Shown: one piece after another, positions 43,302 through 52,075 of the stretch
Layout of the letters: the number at the start of each line of letters is the position of its first letter
How positions within the stretch are numbered: position 1 is the first letter of the stretch
From: Helicobacter brantae
Lineage (GTDB): Bacteria; Campylobacterota; Campylobacteria; Campylobacterales; Helicobacteraceae
Direction of reading: 5' to 3'
DNA: 64,000 nt
Assembly (NCBI RefSeq): GCF_003364205.1
Contig: NZ_NXLV01000003.1
Coordinates: 62,001-126,000, forward strand
The notes under the pieces: model-generated
What the model saw: only the letters and a program-made list of their open reading frames with translations
Told to the model about the DNA's origin: nothing
Databases searched by the model: none
Made by a program: the position numbers and the translations under genes

Positions 43302-44197
43302 CTAGAATCGATAGGAGTATCCAAGTGAGAGATAATCTTTGGAGATAAAGGCTGAATCATAGTTGTATATTCCATTCCACAAATCCCCATCAGAGCTTGA
43401 AGTATCTTGCTTGACTGCATTCTCAATCCCTCCAAAATCTAGGCGAAAATTGAGTGAGAATTGATGAGAGCCATAATAGTAGTGAAGCCCAATTTGAGGA
43501 TAAATATTGTGAGAAATCATATCTTTCAAGGGTTGGCTAAACACATCGCCTTGAGCAGGTTGTCCATTAACCACACCGACTGCTTGAGCGTTGTTGTCGT
43601 TTTTTATGCTCTTGTAGTAGTTCATTGTATATCCAATCCCTGCACTTAGTCCTAGTGTATGCTCTCCACTCTCCCAAAAATCCCAAAGAAAATTGATATC
43701 AAGTCCAAAATTGATAGGGAGAAATTGAGAATTGTATTTGAAAGTTTGCTCCCAATTTTGAAAATTAAACTGAGTGTATTCAATAGTGTTGTTTATGGGA
43801 ATCCCTGCCCCAATACACACGCTTCCTCCGATTCCATAGGCTTGTTTTACCCCTAGAGCTTCTTTGTCAAAATAATGTTGATAGCCAAATTTGATTCCTC
43901 CATTGAAAGAAAAATTAGAAAGTTTTCTTTCTTCTCCTAAGACTTGTATATCGATGCCATAGCGAGGGGTTTCTTTTGTGATGAGTGTTGCTTCTCCAAG
44001 ATTGATTTCAATCCCTAGCATAAAGCCATTTTTAGATTTGGAATGTTTTTGGGGTATTAGAGGGGTTTCTTGTGTGGGCTGTGAGTTTAGTGTATTACCC
44101 CCCCCCCCATAGTGGCTAGAGAATCATCATCTTGTGCGTAAGTATAGGATAGCAACGCACTTGCTAAAACTAGGCTAATGCCAAACTTTTTATCCAT
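43302..44197 (-). CDS. Phase-variable outer-membrane protein C (out of frame as assembled)
   Basis: The ATG at 44197 again encodes the shared signal peptide and a G11 tract. The barrel (GFMLGIEINLGEATL to YLSLGYSYRF) would give about 298 residues with 12 G. Parts are almost identical to gene A, including the DKEALGVKQAYG segment, suggesting recombination between copies. TACTCC on the plus strand upstream provides a GGAGTA ribosome site, shared by all three genes. It should be OFF as sequenced. Confidence 0.82.
44098..44108 (-). repeat. G11 phase-variation tract, outer-membrane gene C
   Basis: Eleven G on the coding strand after the signal peptide, matching genes A and B in length and position. 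The barrel frame needs 12 or 9 G. Confidence 0.9.
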
Positions 44198-44236
44198 ATT
44201 TTACTCCTTGTTAAAAATTTACTTGAATATTTTACA

Positions 44237-44617
44237 CTAATTATCTTCTTCACTCACACGCTTTTCAAACTCTTTAAACTTCTCAAACCACTCAGCAAAA
44301 CTCTCTGCGATTTTGTGCCGATAGGAGAAATCCACATTATACACCCCTCCATCTCGGCAACTTAGCACCACTAGGGTATTGAGATACTCATCAAAATGGA
44401 TCATTAAATCATCATTATTGAGAAGTGGGTGATCTCTGTATCGCTCTGTAGCTCCTATCACACAGGGATAATCTCCAATATCCTCAAAGCTCTCAAGATA
44501 GCCAAACACATCATAATACTCGCCATTATAATACCCCTCACGCTCAAGCCATTGAGCGTAATCGCTTGGGAGTTTGACTCCCAAACACCTCTCAACGATT
44601 TGGGTTCTGCTTGGCAT
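44237..44617 (-). CDS. SMI1/KNR4 (SUKH)-like protein
   Basis: The 126-residue protein has VERCLGVKLPSDYAQWLERE, then YYDVFGYLESFEDIGDYP and NTLVVLSCRDGGVYNVDF, a pattern of the SUKH superfamily. Many SUKH proteins are immunity proteins against contact-dependent or secreted toxins, often found without the toxin. No toxin gene is next to it. ATG 44617 is likely; the gene overlaps the end of lgt by 26 bases in another frame. The family call is moderate. Confidence 0.6.
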   Translation of the reverse strand: MPSRTQIVERCLGVKLPSDYAQWLEREGYYNGEYYDVFGYLESFEDIGDYPCVIGATERYRDHPLLNNDDLMIHFDEYLNTLVVLSCRDGGVYNVDFSYRHKIAESFAEWFEKFKEFEKRVSEEDN

Positions 44618-45422
44618 AGGCGTAAAAAAGTAGCACCAAAGACGCTCCAAGCATTGCAAAGCTTAGAATCTGTCCCATACTAAAAATCCCATAATATCCC
44701 ATTTGGCTATCAGGCTCACGATAAAACTCTGCGACAAATCTCATCAGCGAATACCCCAAAGCATACACCCCAATCAATGCCCCATCAAATCGCAAAAACC
44801 TCTTAGCCACCCACACAAACACAAAGACGACAATCCCTTCCAAAAACGCCTCAATAAGCTGACTAGGGTAACGCAAAGCTCCATTGATATAGATCCCAAA
44901 AGGCTTCCAAAAGCTATCACTCTCAGGAATCACCCTTCCATAAAGCTCGTGATTGAGGAAGTTTCCAATGCGTCCAAACACATAGGCAAGGGGGATACTT
45001 AGAGCCATTAAGTCAAGATATTGTAAGAAATTTTGCTTTTTTATCTTTGTATAGAGGTAGCTAGAGAGCAAAAAGCCCACGATTGCTCCGTGATAGCTCA
45101 TCCCTGAGATTCCCACAAATGCACCATTTGAATCAAAGGGGTTGAAAATCTGCCAAGGGTGAGTGAGATACTCCCACCTCTGTGGAGAATACACTAGCAC
45201 ATACCCTAGCCTTGCTCCCAAAATCACGCCAAGCTCGGCAAACAAAAAGTAGTTTTCTAGCTCTTTTTTGGAGATATTGCAAAACCTTGAATCTTTGCGG
45301 AAATATTGAGCAAACCACAATGCACTCAAAAGTGCCAAAATATAAGCAATCCCATACCAATGCACTTTGATAGAAAATAGCTCAAAGGCTACGGGGTTGA
45401 AGTGAGAATACCATTCATTCAT
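44592..45422 (-). CDS. lgt: Prolipoprotein diacylglyceryl transferase
   Basis: Lgt transfers diacylglycerol to the cysteine of prolipoproteins in the inner membrane. The 276-residue protein has seven hydrophobic segments, FSIKVHWYGIAYILALLSAL near the start and the signature GRIGNFLNHELYGRV. It opens the lgt-RluA-waaA neighbourhood in the order I recall from H. pylori. Its start overlaps the STAS-like gene by four bases. Confidence 0.95.
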   Translation of the reverse strand: MNEWYSHFNPVAFELFSIKVHWYGIAYILALLSALWFAQYFRKDSRFCNISKKELENYFLFAELGVILGARLGYVLVYSPQRWEYLTHPWQIFNPFDSNGAFVGISGMSYHGAIVGFLLSSYLYTKIKKQNFLQYLDLMALSIPLAYVFGRIGNFLNHELYGRVIPESDSFWKPFGIYINGALRYPSQLIEAFLEGIVVFVFVWVAKRFLRFDGALIGVYALGYSLMRFVAEFYREPDSQMGYYGIFSMGQILSFAMLGASLVLLFYAYAKQNPNR

Positions 45423-45739
45423 ACAGACACCTTTTGATATTTGACATTAAATTTCTCAAGTAAGTATAAATCTTCTAGCATTCTAAAGCAAGAGTAATGC
45501 AAAACTAGAAGGTGGATTTCATAGCTATCGATTTTTATAAATTTTAGAAGTAAGCCTAGAATGTTCATATCAATGTTGGGTTGCTCGAAACTCACTACTA
45601 CGCTTTTGCTCTGGGGGTATTGGGTGAGGGTAGAGCAAAAAAAGTTTTTAAACTCCATTCTATCTCGCTGAGGCTTGTATTTGCCTGTGCAGGTGATTTT
45701 GATTTGATTATCCTCTAGGAGCTGGGCTTCAAGTTTCAT
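45419..45739 (-). CDS. Small protein, possibly STAS-like
   Basis: A 106-residue protein with alternating strands and helices: VVVSFEQPNIDMNILGLLLKF then YEIHLLVLHYSCFRMLEDLYL. This order resembles anti-sigma-antagonist (STAS) domains, but no serine phosphorylation site is clear, so the match is only inferred. It overlaps lgt and the pseudouridine synthase by four bases each, so all three are translationally coupled. Confidence 0.6.
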   Translation of the reverse strand: MKLEAQLLEDNQIKITCTGKYKPQRDRMEFKNFFCSTLTQYPQSKSVVVSFEQPNIDMNILGLLLKFIKIDSYEIHLLVLHYSCFRMLEDLYLLEKFNVKYQKVSV

Positions 45740-46467
45740 TGCATTAAATCCTTGAAAATTTTTGGTATTTTTGAGGTAATTTCATAATCAAAAAGTTTGA
45801 TTTTGTGAGCGTGGAGCATTAGGCGTTTGGCATTGTTCCCTCCATAGAGGGTATCTCCAAAAATGGGGTGGTTGATGCTTTGGCAATGCACACGGATTTG
45901 ATGAGTGCGTCCTGTTTTGATGATAGCTTGGATTAGGGTTTTTTTGCCACTGACTTGAAGAGGGGAGAGATGAGTGAGTGCAGGAAGCCCCTCTTTGCTG
46001 ATTTTGCTTTTGGCAAAGCCTTTTTTTATCGTGAGGATTGGGCGATTGATTTCAACCTCTTCGCTTAAGATTCCATTGACGATAGCTAGATATTCTTTAT
46101 AAACATTTTGTTTTTTAAACTCTTCTTTTGCCCTCTTGTGAAACTCGCTTCCCTCTTTGATAAGCAAAATCACCCCACTTGTCTCTCTATCAAGTCGATG
46201 AAGCAAACTCCAATCTTTGAAAAACTCGCACAAATCATAGCTTTCTACAAAGGCAGGTTTCTCCACTGCAAGGAGATTGTCATCTTGGAAGAGAATTTCA
46301 GGCTTACTCACCCTCTCCACTACAAATACGCTTTTCTCACTCAACTCTCCCCTAGCGATATTTAAGCGTTTGCCATTGACACTCACTAACCCTCTATCAA
46401 TCAATGACTTAGCTTGTGCGTTTGAAATCCCCTCTTGAAGGGCAAGAAGTTTATAGGCTTTTTGCAT
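45736..46467 (-). CDS. RluA-family pseudouridine synthase
   Basis: The N-terminal S4 RNA-binding domain (SNAQAKSLIDRGLVSVNGKR) is followed by the catalytic domain with LLHRLDRETSGVILLI, carrying the active aspartate, YKEYLAIVNG and IKTGRTHQIRVHCQSINHP. At 243 residues it is slightly short for RluC/RluD. The RNA target cannot be told. It is co-oriented with lgt and lies 248 bases before the end of waaA. Confidence 0.9.
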   Translation of the reverse strand: MQKAYKLLALQEGISNAQAKSLIDRGLVSVNGKRLNIARGELSEKSVFVVERVSKPEILFQDDNLLAVEKPAFVESYDLCEFFKDWSLLHRLDRETSGVILLIKEGSEFHKRAKEEFKKQNVYKEYLAIVNGILSEEVEINRPILTIKKGFAKSKISKEGLPALTHLSPLQVSGKKTLIQAIIKTGRTHQIRVHCQSINHPIFGDTLYGGNNAKRLMLHAHKIKLFDYEITSKIPKIFKDLMQ

Positions 46468-46537
46468 TGCTTTCCTCTATGTAAAAATCAAGGTTGAATT
46501 TTATCGTTTTTGAGTTGTTGATTTGGCTAGAAACTTT

Positions 46538-46696
46538 GTGTGGAGTGTATATCCTTGATTGACTTGCACTCCACTAAGGCGTTTTGCACTCCCAATCCCA
46601 AGAAAGGGAGAGCTAATATGACACTGCTAATTATAGCTTTACCATTATGCCTTATTTTGACAAACGCATATTAGCAGTTGGAGGGGTTTCCCTCCT
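46538..46696. other. Hairpin-rich intergenic segment, possible structured RNA or small mobile remnant
   Basis: The gap between waaA and the pseudouridine synthase has no reading frame I can support but four successive inverted repeats. GTGGAGTG (46540-46547) pairs with CACTCCAC (46567-46574). CTCCC (46589-46593) pairs with GGGAG (46606-46610). GCTAATATG (46612-46620) pairs with CATATTAGC (46667-46675), with a smaller GCTA/TAGC stem inside. GGAGGG (46680-46685) pairs with CCCTCC (46690-46695), followed on the plus strand by TGTTGTATTTT. TTGCACTCC occurs twice. It matches no RNA family I know. Confidence 0.5.
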
Positions 46697-46715
46697 GTTG
46701 TATTTTCCTTAAAAA

Positions 46716-47906
46716 TCAGTTTTGAATTAGCAAAATCAAATCCTCAAGCTTGTTTTGACTCTCTTTAATATTAGTTTTTGGGAGAGCCTTGTAATCCTTG
46801 AGCTTATCTGAAAGCTCATTATCTTCTGCTAGCTCATAGCCCTCTATGAGAGAGAAGAGGGCGTTTTGGTTATAAATATGCTTTCCACTTAGAATGGGAG
46901 CGTGGAAGTAGGCAGGTTCTAGGGGGTTATGCCCTCCCACAGGGACAAAGCTCCCACACAAAATCACACAATCAGCGATTGCATAAAAGTTGTTAAGCTC
47001 TCCCATAGCATCTACTAGCACCACATCTCCCCAAGATTGCCTAAAAGTGGAAAAAGTTTTGTCGTATTTTTGAGAGAACTCAAGGCAGAGTTTTCTCACT
47101 TCCTCAAATCTCTCAGGGTGGCGTGGGACGATGATAAGTGTGGCATTGAGATTGAGGGGGAGAAAGGATTGCAAGATGAGTTTTTCCTCATCTTTGTGGC
47201 TTGAAGCACACAAAATCACATCTCTATCTTTGGTGTAGGTGTGAGTGATTTGAGGGGTGGAGAAGATTTTGAGATTGCCAAAAAAGGAGACATTTTTAGC
47301 TCCTAAATTCTCTAATCTCTCCTTATCTATCTCACTTTGAGCCAATACACAATCCACTAGGGCAAAAAGTGAGGAGTAAAACCATTTTGCCCTCATATAG
47401 CTTTTGAGTGAGCGATTTGAGATTCTAGCATTGAGTAGCATTGTCTTTGCTCCCACGCTTTTGCCTACCCAAAAGAGCATTTTCCAAAGCTCGGCTTCTG
47501 TAACGATGAGGGTATGCAAAGAGCGTAATGAATTTTTCCAAAGAGGGAGAAAGATTTCAAAGGGCAGGTAGTGAGTGATGAAATTGTTAGGATAGCTCTC
47601 TTGGAAGCTTTGAAGATAGGCAAAGCCTGTATTTGTCGTGCAAGTGAGTAAGATTTTTGCATTTGGCTCTTTTTGGATAAGGGCTTTAAGAATGGGTTCA
47701 TAGCTTTTGCTCTCTCCAAAGGAGCAGGCGTGAAACCAATATTTTGGCTCAAACTCAACTCTAAAATGGCGTAGAAAAAATCGTGAGGGGATAGAGTGAG
47801 AGTATTTTTTTTTGAGCGATAAAAGTGTCAAAAAAGGAAGTGAAATAAGATAAAGAAAGCAAAGAAGTAGAAAATAGCCAAGAGGGAAAGAGGGAGATTT
47901 TTCCAT
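46716..47906 (-). CDS. waaA: 3-deoxy-D-manno-octulosonic acid (Kdo) transferase
   Basis: WaaA adds Kdo to lipid A at the inner membrane. An N-terminal membrane segment (about 10-30) is followed by WFHACSFGESKSYEPILKAL, VTEAELWKMLF and NARISNRSLKSYMRAKWF, all Kdo-transferase landmarks. The C-terminal half has GGHNPLEPAYFHAPILSGKH in the donor-binding site. At 396 residues it is full length. It is followed upstream by the zinc-ribbon gene with a 12-base gap. Confidence 0.94.
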   Translation of the reverse strand: MEKSPSFPLGYFLLLCFLYLISLPFLTLLSLKKKYSHSIPSRFFLRHFRVEFEPKYWFHACSFGESKSYEPILKALIQKEPNAKILLTCTTNTGFAYLQSFQESYPNNFITHYLPFEIFLPLWKNSLRSLHTLIVTEAELWKMLFWVGKSVGAKTMLLNARISNRSLKSYMRAKWFYSSLFALVDCVLAQSEIDKERLENLGAKNVSFFGNLKIFSTPQITHTYTKDRDVILCASSHKDEEKLILQSFLPLNLNATLIIVPRHPERFEEVRKLCLEFSQKYDKTFSTFRQSWGDVVLVDAMGELNNFYAIADCVILCGSFVPVGGHNPLEPAYFHAPILSGKHIYNQNALFSLIEGYELAEDNELSDKLKDYKALPKTNIKESQNKLEDLILLIQN

Positions 47907-47918
47907 CTTTGGGGAGTT

Positions 47919-48626
47919 TTAGTCCTCTTGGATATAGAGGATTCTTCCACAATGAGGGCAAGTGGTAATATCATCGCCCTTGAGAACCTCTGTATAAACA
48001 CGATCGTTGATTTTGATAAAGCACCCACCACAAGCTTGTTTATATACAGGCACAACGCTTGTGTTTTTTGCCCATTTTCGGATTTTTTCATAGAAAACAA
48101 CGATTTTTTGATCCATTTTATCTACAAGTAGAGATTTTTTCTTAGAAATCACTTCTTGCTCTTTTTTGATTTCTTCTAGCTCTGAAGCGACTTCTTTTTC
48201 AATCTCTACAATATCAGCTTGAATGCTTTGAATACTTGCTTTAGTTTGCTCAATTTTCTCATCAACAGAATTGAGAAGCCCCTCAATGCGTGTGATTTCA
48301 GAGTTTTGATAAGTGATTTGCTCTCTTGCTAACTCTTCTTCAATATTGAGAGCTTTCAGCTCTTTTTCTGTCTTGACTTCTCCCATTTTTTTGCTAATGT
48401 CCTCAAGTCTAGCACCAAGAGTTGCAATGGTTTCATTGCATTTGAGAAGCTGAAGTCTATGACTTTCTTTTTGCTCTTCCAAAGAGAGGATTTCTTGCTC
48501 TTTGACTTCTTGCTGATAGAGCTTTGAGTTTAGCCCTTTTTTGATTTGCTTGATTTTTGGCTCCATAAGATCGATTTCTCTATCAAGCAAAGAGACATCA
48601 ATGAGTTCTTTTAGATACTTATTCAT
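47919..48626 (-). CDS. Coiled-coil zinc-ribbon protein (HP0958/FlgZ type)
   Basis: The 235-residue protein is a long coiled coil (about 1-180) ending in a zinc ribbon with CGGCFIKIND and CPHCGRILY. It matches H. pylori HP0958, which binds RpoN and the flaA transcript and is needed for flagella. Its place between waaA and the Nif3 gene is the same as in H. pylori. It overlaps the Nif3 gene by eight bases. Confidence 0.9.
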   Translation of the reverse strand: MNKYLKELIDVSLLDREIDLMEPKIKQIKKGLNSKLYQQEVKEQEILSLEEQKESHRLQLLKCNETIATLGARLEDISKKMGEVKTEKELKALNIEEELAREQITYQNSEITRIEGLLNSVDEKIEQTKASIQSIQADIVEIEKEVASELEEIKKEQEVISKKKSLLVDKMDQKIVVFYEKIRKWAKNTSVVPVYKQACGGCFIKINDRVYTEVLKGDDITTCPHCGRILYIQED

Positions 48627-49374
48627 CTGTTTTCCTTAAAGATTGTGTCAATGGATTTTCTAAATCGCTTATTATAGCTTCATACCCAAAATTTTTCAAA
48701 TCCTTATGCAAAATTTTTGAAAAATATTTCTCACTCTCATAATGTCCCACATCAATGAGGGAGATTCCAAGACTTTTGGCTTCCATTGCATTATGGTATT
48801 TTATATCCCCTGTGATGAGGCAGGAGCGTGAGTGTGGAGTGATGAGAGGGAGGGCAGAGCAACCACTACCACACACGATATACACTCTCAAAATCTCTTC
48901 TTGAGTCTTTAGATAGGGAAGAGTAGGGGAGGAGAGGGAGGAGTGGATAGAGGAGAGCAGAGCGTGAAAAGGGGTGGGGGCAATCTCTTGCATAAGGGTA
49001 AATTCAATTTTTTGCAAATCCCTAAATCCCAAAACTTCAGTTGCAAAATAGTGATTGAGATGAGTGTGATCAAAGTTTGTATGCATTGCAATGAGAGAGC
49101 AATTTTTGGCTAGAAGGAGTGAGAGAATATTGCTAGGATAGGTGCTTGTATCAAGATTTTTTAGAGGAGAGAAGATGAGAGGGTGGTGAGTGATGATGAG
49201 TGAGTCTCTCTCTACTTTTTGAGCTAGGTGGGTATCTACCTCCAAAGAAAGATAGATTTTGCTTACCTCTTGCTCCATATTTCCTAGATTTAAACCACTA
49301 TTATCCCATTTCTCTTGCAGGGCAAATGGGGAAATCTCATCGCAGATTTGATAAATTTCTCTAACTTTTGGCAT
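48619..49374 (-). CDS. Nif3/DUF34-family metal-binding protein
   Basis: The 251-residue protein has NSGLNLGNMEQEVSKIYLSL, LIITHHPLIFSPLKN, LIAMHTNFDHTHLNHYF and the C-terminal GISLIDVGHYESEKYF, the histidines and acidic residues of the dinuclear metal site in NIF3-like proteins. The family is often annotated as GTP cyclohydrolase I type 2, but its biological role is not settled. It is divergent from the S1 gene, with about 65 bases between. Confidence 0.9.
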   Translation of the reverse strand: MPKVREIYQICDEISPFALQEKWDNSGLNLGNMEQEVSKIYLSLEVDTHLAQKVERDSLIITHHPLIFSPLKNLDTSTYPSNILSLLLAKNCSLIAMHTNFDHTHLNHYFATEVLGFRDLQKIEFTLMQEIAPTPFHALLSSIHSSLSSPTLPYLKTQEEILRVYIVCGSGCSALPLITPHSRSCLITGDIKYHNAMEAKSLGISLIDVGHYESEKYFSKILHKDLKNFGYEAIISDLENPLTQSLRKTDE

Positions 49375-49439
49375 ATCAACTCACTTGTGTATAAAATATT
49401 GATTATTATGCCAAAGAGTTTTTGTATTTAGGAAAAGTA

Positions 49440-50222
49440 ATGGTTGGAACTTATGTGAGTTTGGAAATCAAAAAAATGCTTCCCTTTGGTGCGATTATGG
49501 GAGATGAGGAGATTTTGCTTCCTAGAAAATATGTGCCAAAAGAGGCGTTGATTGGAGATAGGTTAGAGGTATTTGTCTATACAGATAGTGAGGATAGAAT
49601 CATCGCTACTACACTTAAGCCCTATGGGACTTTGGGGGAGATTGTGGCATTGGAGGTGGTGGATATTCTTAGCAATGGGGTTTATCTTGATTTGGGGATT
49701 GCTAAAGATATTTTCTTGCCACTCAAAAACCCCTATGCCCTCAAAAGAAGTCAAAAAGTTGTCGTAAAAATCGAGAAAGACAAAGAGGGGCGACTTCTTG
49801 CAAACGCTCATCTCAAACTCTTGCCCTGCAAAGACAGAAGCAAAACCTATCAAGAGCTTCCTGCCCTCATCTCTCGCAAAACTCCTTTGGGGTTTGAATG
49901 TGTGGTGGAGGGGAAATATCAAGGTTTGCTCTACTCCTCTGAAGTCTTTGCTCCACTAAAAATAGGAGAGCAAGTGAGGGTAAGTGTCAAAAAAGTGCGA
50001 AATGATGGAAAGCTTGATCTTAAACTCACTCAAGAAGATGAGGCAGAGGTTTTGCTAAAGATTCTAAAAGAGAGGGGAAACACTCTTGCACTTAGCAATG
50101 AGAGCGATCCTCAAGAGATATATAAAATCTGTGGTATGAGCAAAAAATCTTTCAAAAGAGCTGTGGCAAAGCTAGGGGATAGGCTAGAGAAATCTCAAGA
50201 GGGGATTACCCTCTTAAGGTAG
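49440..50222 (+). CDS. S1 RNA-binding protein, CvfB/YitL type
   Basis: The 260-residue protein has several small beta-barrel modules of S1 type (GTLGEIVALEVVDILSNGVYLDLGIAKDIFLPL; then GFECVVEGKYQGLLYSSEVF) and a C-terminal winged-helix-like part, IYKICGMSKKSFKRAVAKLGD. This is the CvfB layout; CvfB affects virulence gene expression in Gram-positive bacteria. ATG 49440 is preferred over TTG 49422 because AGGA lies six bases upstream. It is convergent with the transporter, with the two stops adjacent. Confidence 0.85.
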   Translation: MVGTYVSLEIKKMLPFGAIMGDEEILLPRKYVPKEALIGDRLEVFVYTDSEDRIIATTLKPYGTLGEIVALEVVDILSNGVYLDLGIAKDIFLPLKNPYALKRSQKVVVKIEKDKEGRLLANAHLKLLPCKDRSKTYQELPALISRKTPLGFECVVEGKYQGLLYSSEVFAPLKIGEQVRVSVKKVRNDGKLDLKLTQEDEAEVLLKILKERGNTLALSNESDPQEIYKICGMSKKSFKRAVAKLGDRLEKSQEGITLLR

Positions 50223-51554
50223 TTATTTGAAAAATGGTGCAAGTCCAATGACTGCGATGACAAGAGGTGCAACAAAAGCGATGATGATATACCAAATCTC
50301 AAAGAGAGTGGGGGAGAGATAATCTTTTGTATATTCTCTCAATCTCTTTTTTCCAATTACATAACTTGCAAAGATAAGGATAAAGAATCCACCCAAAGGC
50401 ATAATGACTTTTGATGTGGCATTATCAAAAATATCAAACAAACTCATTCCACCGATACTGAAAATCGCACCATAATCAGCTGTGATAGAGAGGATTACAA
50501 AGATTCCCACAACTGAAATCAACGCACAGCATACCCAAGTGGCTTTGGCTTGACTCCACCCAAGTCTATCTTTGAGGTAAGCTGCGGCAGGTTCGACGAT
50601 TGATACCGTGGAAGTAATCCCTGCAAACGCCACGCAAAGCATAAAGAGAAATGAGATGATATTTCCCCAAATTCCCATTTTGCCAAACACCAAAGGCAAA
50701 GAGATAAAAAGTAGCCCCGGCCCTGCACTTGCCTCTCCGTCGTATTGGAAAAGAAAAGCAAAAATCATCAATCCTGCAACAATAGAGATGAAAAGTCCTG
50801 AGACTACAACCCAAATAGAGCTTGAAAGCAAGTTTTCATTGCTATCAGCATACGCTCCATAAATAAGAATCGTTCCAAGTCCAAGCGAGAGGGCGAAAAA
50901 GACTTGCCCCAAAGCACTTAGCACCACATCGCTTGTGAGCTTCTCAGGGTGGAATGCAAACATAAAATTCCACGCCTTTCCAAATGAATCAAGTGTGCAA
51001 GCATAGATAAGCAATCCAATAAAGATAATGAAAAGCAAAGGCATTAAGATGAGATTAAGCTTCTCAATCCCTCCCTTTACTCCTTTTGCCACGATATATC
51101 CTGTCAAAAACATACACACAAGGAGTCCTGCGATTTGGGTAGGGATAGAACCTGAAGCCAAAGACACAAAAGACTGCTTAGCACTCTCCAAATCGTGAGG
51201 CAATGAAAAACTTCCAATAAAGAGATAATAAAGCACCCAGCCAAGCACCACAGCATAAAAAGTCATAACCATTGGACCACCAATAGTAATGATACCGATA
51301 AACTTCCAAGTCGCCTTTTTGTTTGGCTCTAGGACTACAAAGCTATCCACAGGGTTAGTTTTGGCTTTATTACCAATAAGCATTTCGGCAATCAACATTG
51401 AGACACCAATCACAAGTGCTAGAACAAGGTAAAAAAGCACAAACGCCCCTCCTCCGTTCTGTCCAGCCATATAAGGGAATTTCCAAATATGACCTAGACC
51501 AATGGAGCTACCCAAAGTAGCTAGAATAAAGCCTAGTTTGCTGAAGTTATTCAT
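50223..51554 (-). CDS. Sodium-dependent transporter of the NSS/SNF family
   Basis: The 443-residue protein has about eleven membrane segments. It begins KLGFILATLGSSIGLGHIWKFPYMAGQNGGGAF, the helix-one signature of neurotransmitter:sodium symporters, and includes AFAGITSTVSIVEP in helix eight. Substrates in bacteria are usually amino acids. H. pylori has two adjacent members (HP0497, HP0498); here one is present next to ybgC. Confidence 0.93.
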   Translation of the reverse strand: MNNFSKLGFILATLGSSIGLGHIWKFPYMAGQNGGGAFVLFYLVLALVIGVSMLIAEMLIGNKAKTNPVDSFVVLEPNKKATWKFIGIITIGGPMVMTFYAVVLGWVLYYLFIGSFSLPHDLESAKQSFVSLASGSIPTQIAGLLVCMFLTGYIVAKGVKGGIEKLNLILMPLLFIIFIGLLIYACTLDSFGKAWNFMFAFHPEKLTSDVVLSALGQVFFALSLGLGTILIYGAYADSNENLLSSSIWVVVSGLFISIVAGLMIFAFLFQYDGEASAGPGLLFISLPLVFGKMGIWGNIISFLFMLCVAFAGITSTVSIVEPAAAYLKDRLGWSQAKATWVCCALISVVGIFVILSITADYGAIFSIGGMSLFDIFDNATSKVIMPLGGFFILIFASYVIGKKRLREYTKDYLSPTLFEIWYIIIAFVAPLVIAVIGLAPFFK

Positions 51555-51697
51555 AACTCCCTCCTTTTATTTGAAAATTCTTAAAAGGTTTAGATTTTAT
51601 CCTATATTTTAAGGATATCACCAAGAAATTTTGATTTTGTGCGATTTTAGTGTGTAAAATGCATTTTTTAAAATCAAAAAATCTTTAAGGATTGGGT

Positions 51698-52075
51698 ATG
51701 AAAATCAGGGTTTATTATGAAGATACAGATTGTGGTGGGATTGTCTATCATAGTAATTATTTGAAATTTTGTGAGAGGGCAAGGAGTGAATTGTTTTTTG
51801 GTAAGGGAAAAATGCCTTATAATCAAGCTTTAGGTTTTGTCGTAAAAAATATCAAAGCAGATTTTATCAAGAGTGCAAAGCTTGGCGATGAGCTTTGGGT
51901 AAAGACTTCACTTCTTGAGCTAAAAAAAGTGCAACTCACTCTAAAACAAGAGATTTTTAGAGAAGAGGAGAAAATTTTTTCAATGGAAGTAAGACTAGGA
52001 TTTATCGACTTTGAGAGGGGCAAACCTTGTGAGATGACACAAGAATTTTTGGAGGTGCTAGAATGCAAGAAATAG
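51698..52075 (+). CDS. ybgC: YbgC-family acyl-CoA thioesterase
   Basis: A 125-residue hotdog protein with RVYYEDTDCGGIVYHSNYLKFCERARSE, which holds the catalytic aspartate of the 4-hydroxybenzoyl-CoA thioesterase family. In H. pylori YbgC hydrolyses acyl-CoA and may act in phospholipid metabolism. ATG 51698 is chosen over TTG 51692 because TAAGGA at 51686-51691 is correctly spaced from it. It overlaps the DUF493 gene by 13 bases. Confidence 0.93.
   Translation: MKIRVYYEDTDCGGIVYHSNYLKFCERARSELFFGKGKMPYNQALGFVVKNIKADFIKSAKLGDELWVKTSLLELKKVQLTLKQEIFREEEKIFSMEVRLGFIDFERGKPCEMTQEFLEVLECKK

Noticed and set aside
46680-46695. Hairpin GGAGGG/CCCTCC as a waaA terminator
   Set aside because: On the waaA strand it is not followed by T residues, so I kept it only as part of the structured segment.
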